In this document: in pieces, positions 48,119 through 59,040 of the stretch
Layout: the number at the start of each line of letters is the position of its first letter
How positions within the stretch are numbered: the first letter of the stretch is position 1
From: Cyclospora cayetanensis
Lineage: Eukaryota; Apicomplexa; Conoidasida; Eucoccidiorida; Eimeriidae
Direction of reading: 5' to 3'
NCBI RefSeq assembly: GCF_002999335.1
Contig: NW_020312080.1
Span: 44,607-108,606 of the forward strand
Length of the DNA stretch: 64,000 nucleotides
Translations under genes and position numbers: made by a program
The notes under the pieces: model-generated
Told to the model about the DNA's origin: nothing
What the model saw: the letters and a program-made list of their open reading frames with translations, nothing else
Database searches by the model: none

Positions 48119-49051
48119 ATGCCTAAACGCGAGCGAACATCCGCAACTACGGAGGAGGCGGAAGCCAAGCAGAGGAAGGTAGATGGCAGCTATTCTGGCA
48201 GAGACGAGTCTGATGCCGAGGAGTTGCTAAAGCCCTTCATGGAGGACTTGGAGGAGATACAACGGGCGCTGCAGGACCTGGATGAGCAGTGCGCTAGGAA
48301 GCAGATGGAAGTACAGAAGGAGTTCGATCTATCGAAGAAGCCTATTCTTGAAAAGCGGCAATCCGTCCTGGACAAAATTCCTGGCTTCTGGGCAACTGCT
48401 ATTCGCAATCACCATATGTTCGCCCTCATGTCGGAGGCAGACGAGCCCGTGCTCCAACACCTCAAGAGCATTCAGCTTGATGACAATTTAGACGATTCAG
48501 GCTCTTACAGGATCAAGTTTGTGGGTTAAAATCTTTCTTTCACTTCCATGTTGCTTCCTGCCCATTTCAGAAGTGAAGCATTGAGTTGCCATTTTTGTAT
48601 TGCATCGTTTTGCCCGATCGGGTATGCAGTGTCATTCACCGTGAAGTTGCGTTTCTGCGTGTTTTAGGTATTTGCTGAGGGGGCTAAGGAACACTTCTCA
48701 CCGCTGGAGTTGGTGAAGGAGGTGCGGTTTGGACCGCCCGGCCCTGCAGACGAGGAGGTCGTAGAGGCAACTGAGATTTGCTGGACGGACAAGGAGAAGA
48801 ACCCTGTTGCTGTCGTACTAGCGGAAAGGGAGAAGGGGGGGGAAGAGGACACTGCGTCATGGTCTTTGTTTGAGTGGTTCACAAAAGATCCTTGGCCCGA
48901 GTCCCGCCCTGATGTCGGGGAGGTAATAAGACGGGAAATATGGCACTCTCCTGTTGCTTTCTTCCTGGGGGATGCTCTAAGTGAGGATGAAGACGGACTG
49001 AGTGACGAGCTAAATGACAGCGAGTCGGAAAACGATGAGGATGAGGAATGA
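48119..49051 (+). CDS. SET/NAP-family histone chaperone, 2 exons, 261 residues
   Basis: Exons are 48119-48520 and 48668-49051, joined in phase 0 across a 147-bp GT-AG intron. The N-terminus (MPKRERTSATTEEAEAKQRK) is basic/acidic and nuclear-signal-like. It leads into a long dimerisation helix (about 35-75), then IPGFWATAIRNHHMFALMSE at about 85-105, a hallmark of SET/NAP proteins. The earmuff core follows, with SYRIKF joined across the intron to VFAEGA, and SLFEWF and IRREIWHSPVAFF near the end. A short Asp/Glu-rich tail closes the protein, as usual for histone-binding SET/TAF-I. The role is binding H3-H4 or H2A-H2B and nucleosome assembly or remodelling in the nucleus. It is slightly shorter than animal SET. 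Its stop is 39 bp from the stop of the convergent gene on the other strand. Confidence 0.93.
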
Positions 49052-49090
49052 ATGATTCCCCTTGACGGAATGCAGCAGCAATTCCATTTC

Positions 49091-52000
49091 TTATTTCAGT
49101 TCGTTTCCGTGCCCATATACCTGGAGGCCCATGCATAGCCGCGGGAAGTACGGTTCGACGTAAACTGCAGTTCTCGCATTAGGATCACCAGGGTTTGGGC
49201 CAGTTGATATCTCTTGGGAACCATATAGCTCAGGTGTCTGACCAGTTTGTCGATTTGGGGGTAAGGGAAACAGTGCGTGCAGGCCTTGTGCGGCTCGTGC
49301 TTGGGTGTATACGCACGTAGTTTCTCGGGGAGCCAAGGCAGCCAACATTTCGTACCAGCGGCTCAATATGGAAACAGCATGCCTCTCAGTTCACAGGGCC
49401 GCATGTTCACTTTCCTGACACAAAGGGGGCTTTTGAAAAGCTTACTTCCCCTTTTTTGCTGCATCTCAGGTGTACGTACACCTGGGATGTACAGTTTACC
49501 AAGGGTGAGAGATTTGAGCCCTCCTCCGCATTGCTCGCGGAGGAGTGAGCTGCCTTTTCGGGGACTGTAGGAGGCCCCTTTTGAAGTCACTGGTGTTTGT
49601 ATCCCACAGAAGGGGATCCTCAGGGCCCCCCTGGTATCTCGTAGCACGGTTTCTCATCAAGTTTTTCATGTGTAGTACCCTAAGTTCTGCTGCTGCTGCT
49701 GCTACAGCTGGCTCCGGCTGAGTTACCTTCGCCTGCCCTAGGCGCATTCTCCTCTCCTCGCTGCTTTCCCTCATCCTCTCCCGGTAAAAGCCACTTTTGA
49801 AAGTGGAGGGGAGGCCAGGGGTGAGCGGAGGATGCGCTTTGTGGTACTGGTGTTGGTGGTGCTGTTTCTCAGCCAAGTGAGGGAATAAGTCTGGTAAACT
49901 GGGCAGTGCATAGGGAGAAGATCCCGACAGAGTCCCCACTGAAGTGCGACTGCATTCCCCGGCTGGAGAGGGAAATCGTCCCATTTCCTCATCGTGGAAT
50001 CTGCTACCCCTTGTCTTGGCTACCGGGAACTTGGGGGTCTCAGGAGATAGTCCATCCAAAGGCACTTGAGGCAGAGGGCTTGCCCGCAGAGTCTCTCGCA
50101 GTTCCAGCGGCCGCACACGTGGTTGACCCTCTTGCATGACCCAAAAGTCGAATTGCCGAATGGGCCCCAAGTCTGTCGCCACAAGGCATAAACACACGAA
50201 AGTTACGAATAGGCATGCTGAGGCAAAGGACACGCAGGCAGCAACAGGGGCCTGTGTCCAAGAGACACAAGCAAAGCAACAAGGAGCACTTCCAGGCACA
50301 AATACCTAAGGGCTTCTCGCGCTTTTTCGGTGTCTTCCTATCGACTGCCGTTTCGGTTCGTTTCTGTTCAGTGCTATCCTCTTCAGCTTTTTCCTTTTCT
50401 CCCTGGGCACCTGCTTCATCCTCGCCCTTCCGATGGAGCTCCTTTGGTTGCTTTTTGTGTTCCGAAAAGGGTTCGTCTGGCGGCAGCGCCAATTCCCGCA
50501 GAAGTTCTGTTTCTTCACGCCGCACACGACTAAGCAAAGCCGCTCTCGAGGACCCCTCTGTACTCCCCTAAAAACCACAAAGCCGAAAATCCCCACAAGC
50601 TTCCTTCCACCCAAATTCGGCAGGTGTGATCCAGTGGAAGGCATATGGCTCTGGCAGGTTTCGGGAGGGAGTAGCACGGTTGAGTTTTTGACTTGCCTGG
50701 CATTGATCTATGATCTTCCGACGGTTTGGAAAGAGACGACCAAATGAAGGCATCTGCGTCTTTTGAGGCTTGAAGGTGCATTCCTCTGTCGCAAGCACGT
50801 ACGTTAAAACAAAGAAGTACGACTAAGCGCGTGGATCAAGTGAGAAGACGCCACATCTCGGGTTCTGTGAGCCCATGCAACGGGAGAAAAATCGCAGCAC
50901 GTAATGCAGACACAAAAGAAGCAAGGGAGAAACAGACAATCGAAGACAAAAAAATACCAGCTCAACATGTGCGTAATCCAGCAAGCGGAACACTAAGAAG
51001 CATTAGGAGAACCAAGTAAGCAAAACTGCACGCACAGAGGCGTGATGTGCCTGCAAAGGCAGACCGTCAATCTCCCTCACTTTTCTTTCTGTTCTCAAGC
51101 ATGAGGGGAACCAAACGCAGCTGAGGTATCTCTGCGCTCTTTGCTATGTGTGAAACTCACCAAGCTCCCTCTTGTTGAGAGCATCCTTGAGAGCAAAAAT
51201 TCGTTTTTCTCTACGGATGGCTGTTTCCTTTATGTGGGCCTCCAGGTTTCCAGGTGCCATGGCCTAAAAGGCACAGAATAAGTCATCGGTATAAAGCAGA
51301 TTGGGAAGCGCCAGCACGAACAAGCACACGAAAAATAGTAGGATGGTTTCCTTCGTCAGGGAGAGAGGCCTACACGTCCCTTTCAGCTCGAGACCAAGCT
51401 TCTGACATATTCTTGCGTCTAAATTTTGTTTTGGTTCCTAATGTACCCACTCTGATGCGTTGTCCTGAGTTGGGTGCTAGGTGATGCATCAGTTTGGATG
51501 GGTGTCTATTTTCTGCCTCCAGTTGCTGCAGCTTGTCCTCTAGGCCCTGTGGGATGTAGGTTCCTCTATAAAAGCTTCTGCCTGCCGGGTTGGTACAGGG
51601 CAGTCCTTCTTTGTACGCAGTAGACACTGGGTTAGTTGACAGCCGTAGGGCGTAGTAGGGGCCCGTCCCGCTAGCGTCTACCTCTATCCACTCCCGTAAA
51701 GCTTTCAAAAACACGCTCTTTTCTATGACGCCCCTGATAAAAAACACAGGCAGGCCAACGGACTACCGAGCTAGGTGTGTTGCTCACCATCCTCAAGCCT
51801 TGCAAATTAATGCCTACACGGAAAATCCTACTGGTGTAAAACGGGGCACAGCTCGACGTCTACAACGAGAAGCGAACTGTGCATTCAGCAAAGCATCAAC
51901 AAAGCTTTTTGCTTTAACGCCCGTCGTTCAGCCTACCACTGTGCATGGAAACTTCCCCAAAAGCGGGGAACTTTCCTGAGCCTGGAATGCAAAAGGGTTC

Positions 52001-52555
52001 GCCCTATCGCTGCAGAAACGCTCACTTTGTGGGACACTTTCCGTTGCTCCTATGTAATGTATTGACCTTCTAATTTCCTTACCTTGAAGAAACAAAAGGA
52101 AGCATGTCCTCTAGAACATGCAGCAAGATAACGCCCAATTCTTCGCTATCTCTCTTCGCTGCTGCAATGCATCCACATGCAGTTTCAGGGTCCACATACC
52201 CGGCTCCCAAGGGATCGAGGAGCGCATAAACCTGGAGAACCGTTCGGCACCTGGTGCGCATGACACGAGATCCAGAGCTTGATTCGCCACTTCCACACTT
52301 GTTCCTGACGCCAACGACGAGAGGGCCCTTTTTGGGAGGGGCGGGTACGCGCGGACGGCGTAATAAAGACTCGATGAATTCCTCCAAGTCGTTACCAGGA
52401 TGATTCTTCCCCTTACCCCCTAAAGCTGAAGCTGCTACTTGCGCAGCCCTCTGTCTCAAAAGATTTGGCTGAAATATATCTGCAGACCGCAGACGAGGCG
52501 GAAGGGGTCTCTGGAAGACTCCCACCTCGGGCTGGAAGCTCCTCTCCCTCTCCAT
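49091..52555 (-). CDS. Unidentified 758-residue protein with EF-hand-like segment and CTFKP motif, 7 exons
   Basis: Minus-strand exons are 52083-52555, 51376-51733, 51161-51263, 50611-50785, 50306-50529, 49500-50172 and 49091-49361. Phases agree at every junction (2, 0, 1, 2, 1, 2) and the coding length is 2,277 nt; the exon 4 donor is the least certain. The protein starts MERERSFQPEVGVFQRPLPP. A degenerate EF-hand-like loop lies at residues 114-125 (DPLGAGYVDPET, lacking most calcium ligands). A helical charged stretch (APGNLEAHIKETAIRREKRI) is encoded by exon 3. At about 313-319 is ECTFKPQ, a motif that recurs in several cilium- or microtubule-associated eukaryotic proteins. A Lys/Glu-rich segment follows, then a Pro/Ser/His-rich disordered region with an alanine run. 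No enzyme domain is recognised. A flagellar or cytoskeletal role is possible but only inferred from the motif. Confidence 0.78.
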
Positions 52556-52593
52556 GGTACTAATAAGTATTCAGAAAAACTAATACACGAAAA

Positions 52594-52668
52594 ATGTCGG
52601 AAGACGGTAGAGAGAGGCTATCCGAAAGCAGGGGTAATCTGCTAGAGCACGCAGGTGCATTGCAGAAG
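52594..52668 (+). CDS. Possible first exon of a small divergent gene
   Basis: ATG 52594 opens a 25-codon frame (MSEDGRERLSESRGNLLEHA, then GALQK) ending at a good GTGAGC donor. Its amphipathic helix character is reminiscent of a SNARE or coiled-coil start. I could not find phase-consistent downstream exons. A frame at about 53093-53330 (with QRAADRLRVLRRKI and a hydrophobic end) might be its C-terminal exon. The start is only 38 bp from the start of the 758-residue gene on the other strand. Confidence 0.25.
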
Positions 52669-53899
52669 GTGAGCAGGGCTGTTGTAGATGATGCAGCCGC
52701 TGGTACAAAAATGTCTACCCTTCCGGATGCGGCTCCTGCTAGTTATGTGGAGGGCTGTCATGGATGGAAGGCAATCTTCTTTCATTCATGGTAATGGTGT
52801 AGGTGCTGCAGCGACACGGCGCTTGTTGCAGCAGATGGCAGACCAGTGGTCACCTTCTAAGTGGATGAAGGAGCTCTCCCTGACCACGTATCCTCCTTTC
52901 TTTCCTTCCCCCGCCTTTAATTGGATCCGACAGTAAGCGAACACAGAGTGTGTATGGGCCCAAAGGATGGAGCTCTAGGCAGCAGCACGAGAATACTGGA
53001 AGTTTGAATCTTAAATGTACCTCCACTGAGGCCCCCGTCCCTGTATTAATTTTGCACGAGATAGCAGGTGCACAAGATTGTTATTTCAGTCTGCAACAGC
53101 TGCCTTTTGTTGCCGGTCGCCGTGCCTCTTCATCTCGAGCTTGCGCCAGGCCTCAACGGGCAGCTGACCGCCTACGTGTCCTGCGGAGAAAAATCCCAAA
53201 ACATTTGCTCCTTTCTGTCAGCCCGGAAGCTCAGCTCATTTTCTTATTACATAACGATAAGAAGATTCTTCCCATGGGGTTGTTGCCGCTGCCGCTGCTG
53301 TGGTGCTGCTGGGCCTCTTTGCGACCGCAGTAGCAGCAGCAGTACAACAGCAGCACCGGCTACTATTGGTGTAGAACAAGGGTTTCCCATGCTCCCGCGC
53401 ACTCTGGCTGAGATATGAAATCTCTTTTTAGTGTTGTACAAGTACACAACGGCCAGACACTTGCGTATTAAGACATTTGTATAGGATTTAGGCTTCGGCC
53501 TCCCTTTCCGTCCAAGTGTTCCCCTTACGTCACTATCTACCAGTAGTTCCTTCTCAAGCACTCCGATGGCAACGGCTGACATTGCGTCATTTCCCGGTGC
53601 TAATTCTCAAGACTCAGAGTATCGTGGGGCTTCGCAGCTCCGTGACTGAGGAGAGCGGAAAACATATGAGAACCGCAGCAAGACGAACACAAGTTCCAGC
53701 ATTTGCACAAGTACCACTGTCAGCCTCCTCAGCAGAATCATCCACACAGAAACAACAGACACCGCAGAAAAAGCAACGGTGACAGAAACAGCGACAGCCA
53801 TAGGGCGGCAACAACACTGCTGCAGCCACAGTAGTAGCACCATCAACAGGAACCGTTACATCCAACGAGTGAGGCGCCGGCAGCCTGAGGCTAAGCAGG

Positions 53900-56327
53900 A
53901 TGACAGAGGCAAGGCCGGATTCGTCAGTGGGCAGTGCAGCTTTGTCTTCGCCTGCAGTGGCACCACCTGAAGCCGCAGCAACAGCTGCTGCAGAAGGAGA
54001 GGGAGTCACAGAAGGGGAAGCAGTGCCTCCTGAATTTGAGTGCTCGATTTGTATGAAGATTCTCATGCTTCCCGTAACGACTCCTTGCGGCCACAACTTC
54101 TGCCGGTCGTGCATTGAGCAGGTACCGCTGCCGCTGGTATTGCTGGTGCTGTGGTTAGGTCGATGGACCAGCCGCTCCTGTTGCGAGTGCTGCTGCTGCT
54201 ACTTTTTCAGGCCTTTTATTCACTGCAACAAACGTGAACGTGGTATTCCGTTCTTCTGGCTTTCCCATATATTGCCACGGCGCAATTTTAAGCTGTTGTC
54301 GCTGATGCTGCAGGCACTGATCTACCGGCCAATGTGTCCGCTGTGTCGAGCCCCTCTGCTGTACTGCACGTTACCTGAGGGGGCACCAGGCGGCCACGGA
54401 GGAAGAACAACCCTTCGAGTTAACACACTGCTTCAGCAGCTACTTGAGGCTCAGTATCCACAGATGATGGCGAAGAGATTGGCGGACGCTGCTGCTGATG
54501 CTGTTAGAACAGCTGCTAACGAATCCACTAGGACTGAAGGAGAAGCTGACCAGCAGCAGCAGCAGATGCAGATGCTTCCTCTCTTCTTCGCGATGGGTGA
54601 ACAGCTTCAACGTCAAATGAGGCAGCAGCAAGTGTACAGGGGCCCCGGAGCCCTTCAGACCTGTCCACTCATGCCGGGGGAGAAGATGGTGCTGCACATA
54701 CACGAGCAGCGGTACATACACCTCGTGCAGCTTGCACTGCAGGTCAGTGCCGCAGCCTTTTGTTGCCTTTACTGCTGATATCGTCGATCTTTGGTGTAAC
54801 TTGTGATAGATATCGATGGTTTAGAGCTAGCAGTTTCGTGTTTTACGGTGTGCTGTGCCAGGGATCTCACCACTTTGGCATAATCCTGCCTCCTGTGGAG
54901 CAAGCGGCGGTGGGAATCCGTCTGCCTCAAACTCCAGGGCGCAACAGGGGGGCGACAGAGTTTTCAGGAGCAGCAGGAGCATCGCCGGCAGCTGCATCCA
55001 GGGTTGAAGAACTCGACGCATCGGAGGATGTCGGTGTGTTTGGGTGCTGCGTTGAGATCGAGCAACACTCGCTGGCCCCACCGAATCTTGATGAAAGGGC
55101 TATTGGAGCCTGTCTTATTCGGTGCGTCTGCAAGAACCGGTTTAGGCTTGTTGACATCATGCTGCCACAGGATGAGCAGCAGCAGCAGCAGCCGCTTGAA
55201 ACGCTACTTGCAGCAGCCGTTGCCTCACCTGATTTCAGCGTGGGGGCTTGCTACCCCGTTGTAGACGCCCCTCTCATCCCTCCGCCGCACTCAGCTGGTC
55301 AAGCAGCGACACCAGCAGCACCACACGCAGCAACTGCAACAGCCAACGATAGTGAGGAGGCCCAGCACCAGGAGCTCCACTATGCTCGAGCAACAGCAGA
55401 GGAGTGGTCACGAAATCCTCTATCCAGATCATCAAATCTGTCTGATGAATTTGCCTCGGTGAAAGCACTGTTAATGAGGGATCATGGCGGGGAGGATTCT
55501 GCAGGGTCTTCAGGGACCCTTTCGTTGGATATTAGACTAGCGGCGGCCCGCAGATTGTGCGAGATTTGTACAGAGGGGCTAAGCAGGTGAGGAGTATATT
55601 TCGTTCGTCTGCTGTGCCTATAAGGTAGTGTTGCTGATCCAGATCATCAAAGTTGTTCGAGAATTTTGCCGTAGTACAAGAGCTGTCAGTCAGAGATTCT
55701 GGCCGGGAGGCTTACGTAGAGTCTTCAGGGGCCCACTCACTGGAGATTACACTGGCAGTGACACTGCTTTGTGCAGGTTTTTATTGCTGAGGCCGTGCAG
55801 CACATCCGCAGCTGGCTGCTCACACTGACTGTTGACTGCTTTAGTTGTCATTCCTTCTGTTCCTCTATAACGCGTTGCCTTCTTTATTTTTCCCACTGGT
55901 GTGGATGCAGGCAACTCGCCCAGGGAGGTACTGTTGCGCAGCGCCTCTTCTCAGCGAAGTATGGCAGAGTGCCGACTATGCCAGAACGGGTAAATCCAGG
56001 ATTAAGCGCGCATGACTTTAGGACTCGTATTAAAGGATCTTGGAAATACTGCTGCGTCTGAACACCCCTGTAGCTGTACCATGCAAACACAAGGTCTAGG
56101 CTTGGCCACAGGTTGCAGCATTGTTCCCCCCCGCTTCTGGCCTTCTTGAACATCCCTGAAAGTCAAATCGTTACTCTGTAGAATTTCTCTGTACGATTAA
56201 GGAATCGGGCTCTACGGTTTGTATGTGCAGATGACGGCGGACCAGTTGGTAGCTTTCTCTTTCTTCTTCTGCAAGGTCGTAGTGGCAACAAGTCCTGTGA
56301 CGAGGTGGCAGTGGTACCTCTCAACGG
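53900..56327 (+). CDS. RING-LON (LONRF-like) E3 ubiquitin ligase, multi-exon
   Basis: Firm exons are 53900-54121, 54314-54742 and 54862-55586. Further segments are near 55777-55818, 55911-55989 and 56231-56327. An in-frame TGA just upstream supports ATG 53900. A C3HC4 RING lies at residues 48-85 (CSIC, then CGHNFCRSC, then after the first intron CPLC), binding zinc and the E2 enzyme. A LON substrate-binding domain follows: MPGEKMVLHIHEQRYIHLVQ, HHFGIILPP, FGCCVEIEQ, KNRFRLVDI, then alpha-helical C-terminal pieces (VFIAEAVQHIRSWLLTL, VAQRLFSAKYGRVPTMPE, MTADQLVAFSFFFCKV). RING plus LON is the LONRF arrangement, a cytosolic ubiquitin ligase family; no TPR repeats are seen. The junction between exon 3 (phase 2) and the VFIAE segment (phase 0) is unresolved and coincides with a tandem duplication. 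The terminal exon beyond 56327 was not identified. Confidence 0.82.
55423..55575 (+). repeat. Diverged tandem duplication, unit 1 (end of RING-LON exon 3)
   Basis: The DNA from TCCAGATCATCAAA to TTGTGCGAGATTTG recurs about 215 bp downstream with many substitutions. The frame encodes SSNLSDEFASVKALLMRD and onward. Confidence 0.75.
55638..55790 (+). repeat. Diverged tandem duplication, unit 2
   Basis: This unit starts TCCAGATCATCAAA, retains GATTCTG, TCTTCAGGG and TTTGTGCAG blocks in register with unit 1, and remains open in the equivalent frame (SSKLFENFAVVQELSVRD onward). It carries a usable acceptor (GATCCAG at 55637-55642) that is in phase with the exon 3 donor. Confidence 0.72.
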
Positions 56328-58338
56328 GTGAGCCATCTGAGAGCACAAAATGCTAGCAGATAGCTGTCTCCTCTTACTTCCTAATGGACTTGCTGAAGTA
56401 GGAACAGCACCTCGGAGCCTCATTTCTGCGTCCGAATTCACGGTGTATGCGCATCCTGGGCTGCAGACACTTTAAGTCGACTGCTGAGCGTTACCAAGCT
56501 TTTTGTTGACGCACATTGGATGAACATTTTGAATTTGAGGTTTGTAGAAGTTGAATTTTCTCTCCGTTCCCACGGTGCTTTGTCAGCTGCTAAGCCTACG
56601 GGAATTGGGGAAACTTATTCATTCGGAAGCCTACTTTATTTCACAAAATAGGCATCTGTAGTTCAACCCCGACGGGCGAAATCTTCAAACTCGGTGCTGT
56701 CAGGATGTCCGTGCTCTGCGTTGCAGCACCGCGTCTCCCTCGGCCCTCTCACGCTTCATGCTGCCGCAAGATATGCAGACAAACTTCTGGTTGTTTGCTT
56801 TGGTGCTGCTCTTGCTGCTGGCGTGCCGTAGTTTCCCATCTCTTTTTCTCGGAGACAGGGAGCTGTAGTCCCGGCCTTTTATCCCTAACCCGTCAAGTGG
56901 GTCTCGCGAATACAAATACTAGTGTGCCTGTTATGACTGTTGGGGAGGAGAGTCAAGGGTCTGGCGTTAGCCCACCACCATCTCAGCTATTTGCGGTTCT
57001 TTCAAAACAAACTCCACACTTTTGAAGCTGCAGGCGGTAGTTCAGTTGTGGGCCTTCGTCCGCCTGCACAACGCCCTGCCTCTCTTTTGGCCACCCTGCC
57101 GGCATGATACGGCACAAGTGCCTTTGGGCCATAGTGCCCATATTCAGTAGACCCGACCGAGCTACGTAGTAATTGGATTTATCTGCATGTAGCGCCCAAG
57201 TGAGCAATTTGGCGGGCCTGAGTTTAACAGTTCTTCCACTTGCGGTACATTTTGACATCTGTTGCCACGAAGGCGTGGCAGCTCAAAAAACCAATAACTC
57301 CAAGGGCATCCAAAAATCTCGGCTAAAAATCAAAGTGTGCTTCCCAATTTGGCTTCTCTCCCCCTATTAAATCCTCAAAAGCAGCTGGCGTGTTTCGGAT
57401 TGCGAGCATATTTCCCGTTGCCTCAGAGACACTGGGAAACAGGAAACGAATGAAGAACCTTCTATACCGCACATTGTGTTTGACGGGGAAAATGTCTATG
57501 AGTCTTCTATTTCTGCGACGGGGCATGTGATAAACTCGTCGGGAAAATTCCTATTAAGATAATGCAGTACAAATAACTGCCAAGGCATGAATGTCGTTCC
57601 TGGTAAAATTGAACTCAATAGCTTCCGACAGTGGCAAAAAGTGAGAGCTCTTCACTGCCACCTTTTAGTTCCCAGTGCATATCTGGCCGTGCAAAGTGAA
57701 TGCCCCGCCAGACAGATTACGCCGTGCACCCATCCACGGGCACAAAATACAAAGATGTTTGCTAAACATAGAAAACAGGCATGGAGTGAGTGTCGAGTAT
57801 ACGGAATCTGTTCGTTATATATGGCTGTTCTGGTTAAAATTCGGCTCAGAATCAGAAGTGCTTTACTTGTGATCAAGGCGAACTTGCAAATGCGAAATAT
57901 TCTTTTCTAGTTGTTCACTTAGCCGCTCGCCGCCCCAGCGATCCGTTAGTCCAAGCTTCGTGCCGTACATGCACCTCTGCACCCACACCATATTCTATGG
58001 CACCTTACAATTACTTTACATACTGAAACCTTTCAGTTTCAAGAACACGGCTTGCCCCACGTTTCCTGTGAACTATATGATGAAAGTCAGCGTACTTCTT
58101 CATTCTTGACTATGCCTTACCTCGTAATTCGCGCGCGTCATCATACATCGATCTTCACCTCCCTGAGTCCAGTACTTCTCGCCCAGCTTTTGGGCACGTT
58201 CAAGCTGAATTGCCACGCAGTTCCCATGCATGGCCAGTTCCATTTCGCACGCTTTGGGTCCACTCTGAATGGAAATCGCAAACACAGCAAAGTGCCCCTC
58301 TGTAATTGTGCAGCCAGTCGCTTCCACTACGCTTTTTG
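56328..58338. other. 3' region of the RING-LON gene; no further exon assigned
   Basis: An open plus frame at about 56360-56475 (LLPNGLAEVGTAPRSLI onward, ending TAA) could be the terminal exon, but I could not confirm it by phase. The rest shows no recognisable gene. Confidence 0.3.
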
Positions 58339-59040
58339 TCAGGCTTCTGCAATTTTCTGGGAAACTAGCACACTGGAACAGATGCGTTTGGAAGGGCGTT
58401 TGCTTACCACTGGCTGAGACATCAAATGGGCAACACGGTCTCCGTCTGGTGGAAAGGTCTTCCTGTATTTCATGCACCTCTGAGTGCAAACAGCACCATG
58501 GTACCCTGCTAATTGCGAATAAGAATCAATCAACTACACAGGGAAGAGCTGCGCCTCCGCGGTCTACTGTGGGCAATCATCTTACATGGTATGGAGACTA
58601 AGCCTCACCATATAGAGTGATCGGGTAGAGCGGCATCGGTCTCTGTCATCTTCGCTTCCAGGAACGTATGGTTCGCCATGCACCACGTGTTGTTCCAGGA
58701 ACAGCTTCACACAGGCCACGTGACCCTCCAGCTCCTCCCTGCAGTTGAAGGAGAACTCGGGATGCGAAGCAACAGAGTCTAAACAAAAACAAAAAGTGGA
58801 GAGAAGGAGTGAAACGGTGACAGCACACACACAGACAAAAATACAGGAATAGATCAGACAAAACATTCAGGAAAAAGTGAATGTGATTATCCCGTGCAGA
58901 CTGTCATGTCTAGACGGCCTCCTGGTAAGACTTCTGTACTTCTAAATGCCCATAGTGCTGCAGTGTTATGGAAGCAGGCTTTGTTTGTCCTTAACGCCCT
59001 TACCACGAGTAGAAGGCAACTCGGGTCTATCCATCCTCAT
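58339..59040 (-). CDS. Twin-CX9C mitochondrial intermembrane-space protein (COX19/CHCHD-like), 4 exons, 98 residues
   Basis: Minus-strand exons are 59004-59040, 58609-58778, 58408-58479 and 58339-58356. The donors are GTAAGG, GTGAGG and GTAAGC, and phases agree (1, 0, 0). The product begins MRMDRPELPSTRDSVASH. Cysteines 25/35 and 61/71 form two exact CX9C motifs (CREELEGHVAC and CRSTRSLYMRC), the second split by intron 2. Twin CX9C proteins fold as a disulfide-locked helical hairpin, are imported by the Mia40 relay (whose Mia40 component is often missing in Apicomplexa), and many serve cytochrome c oxidase assembly. Length, short N-terminus and the C-terminal helix after the second motif suit COX19-type members, but the precise subfamily cannot be fixed. 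The 25-residue inter-motif segment is longer than usual. The last 18-nt exon is the least certain part. Confidence 0.75.

Noticed and set aside
56700..57025. 106-codon Cys/Ser-rich plus-strand frame after the RING-LON gene
   Set aside because: Considered as a terminal exon, but it has no LON-domain similarity and no phase-consistent acceptor was found.
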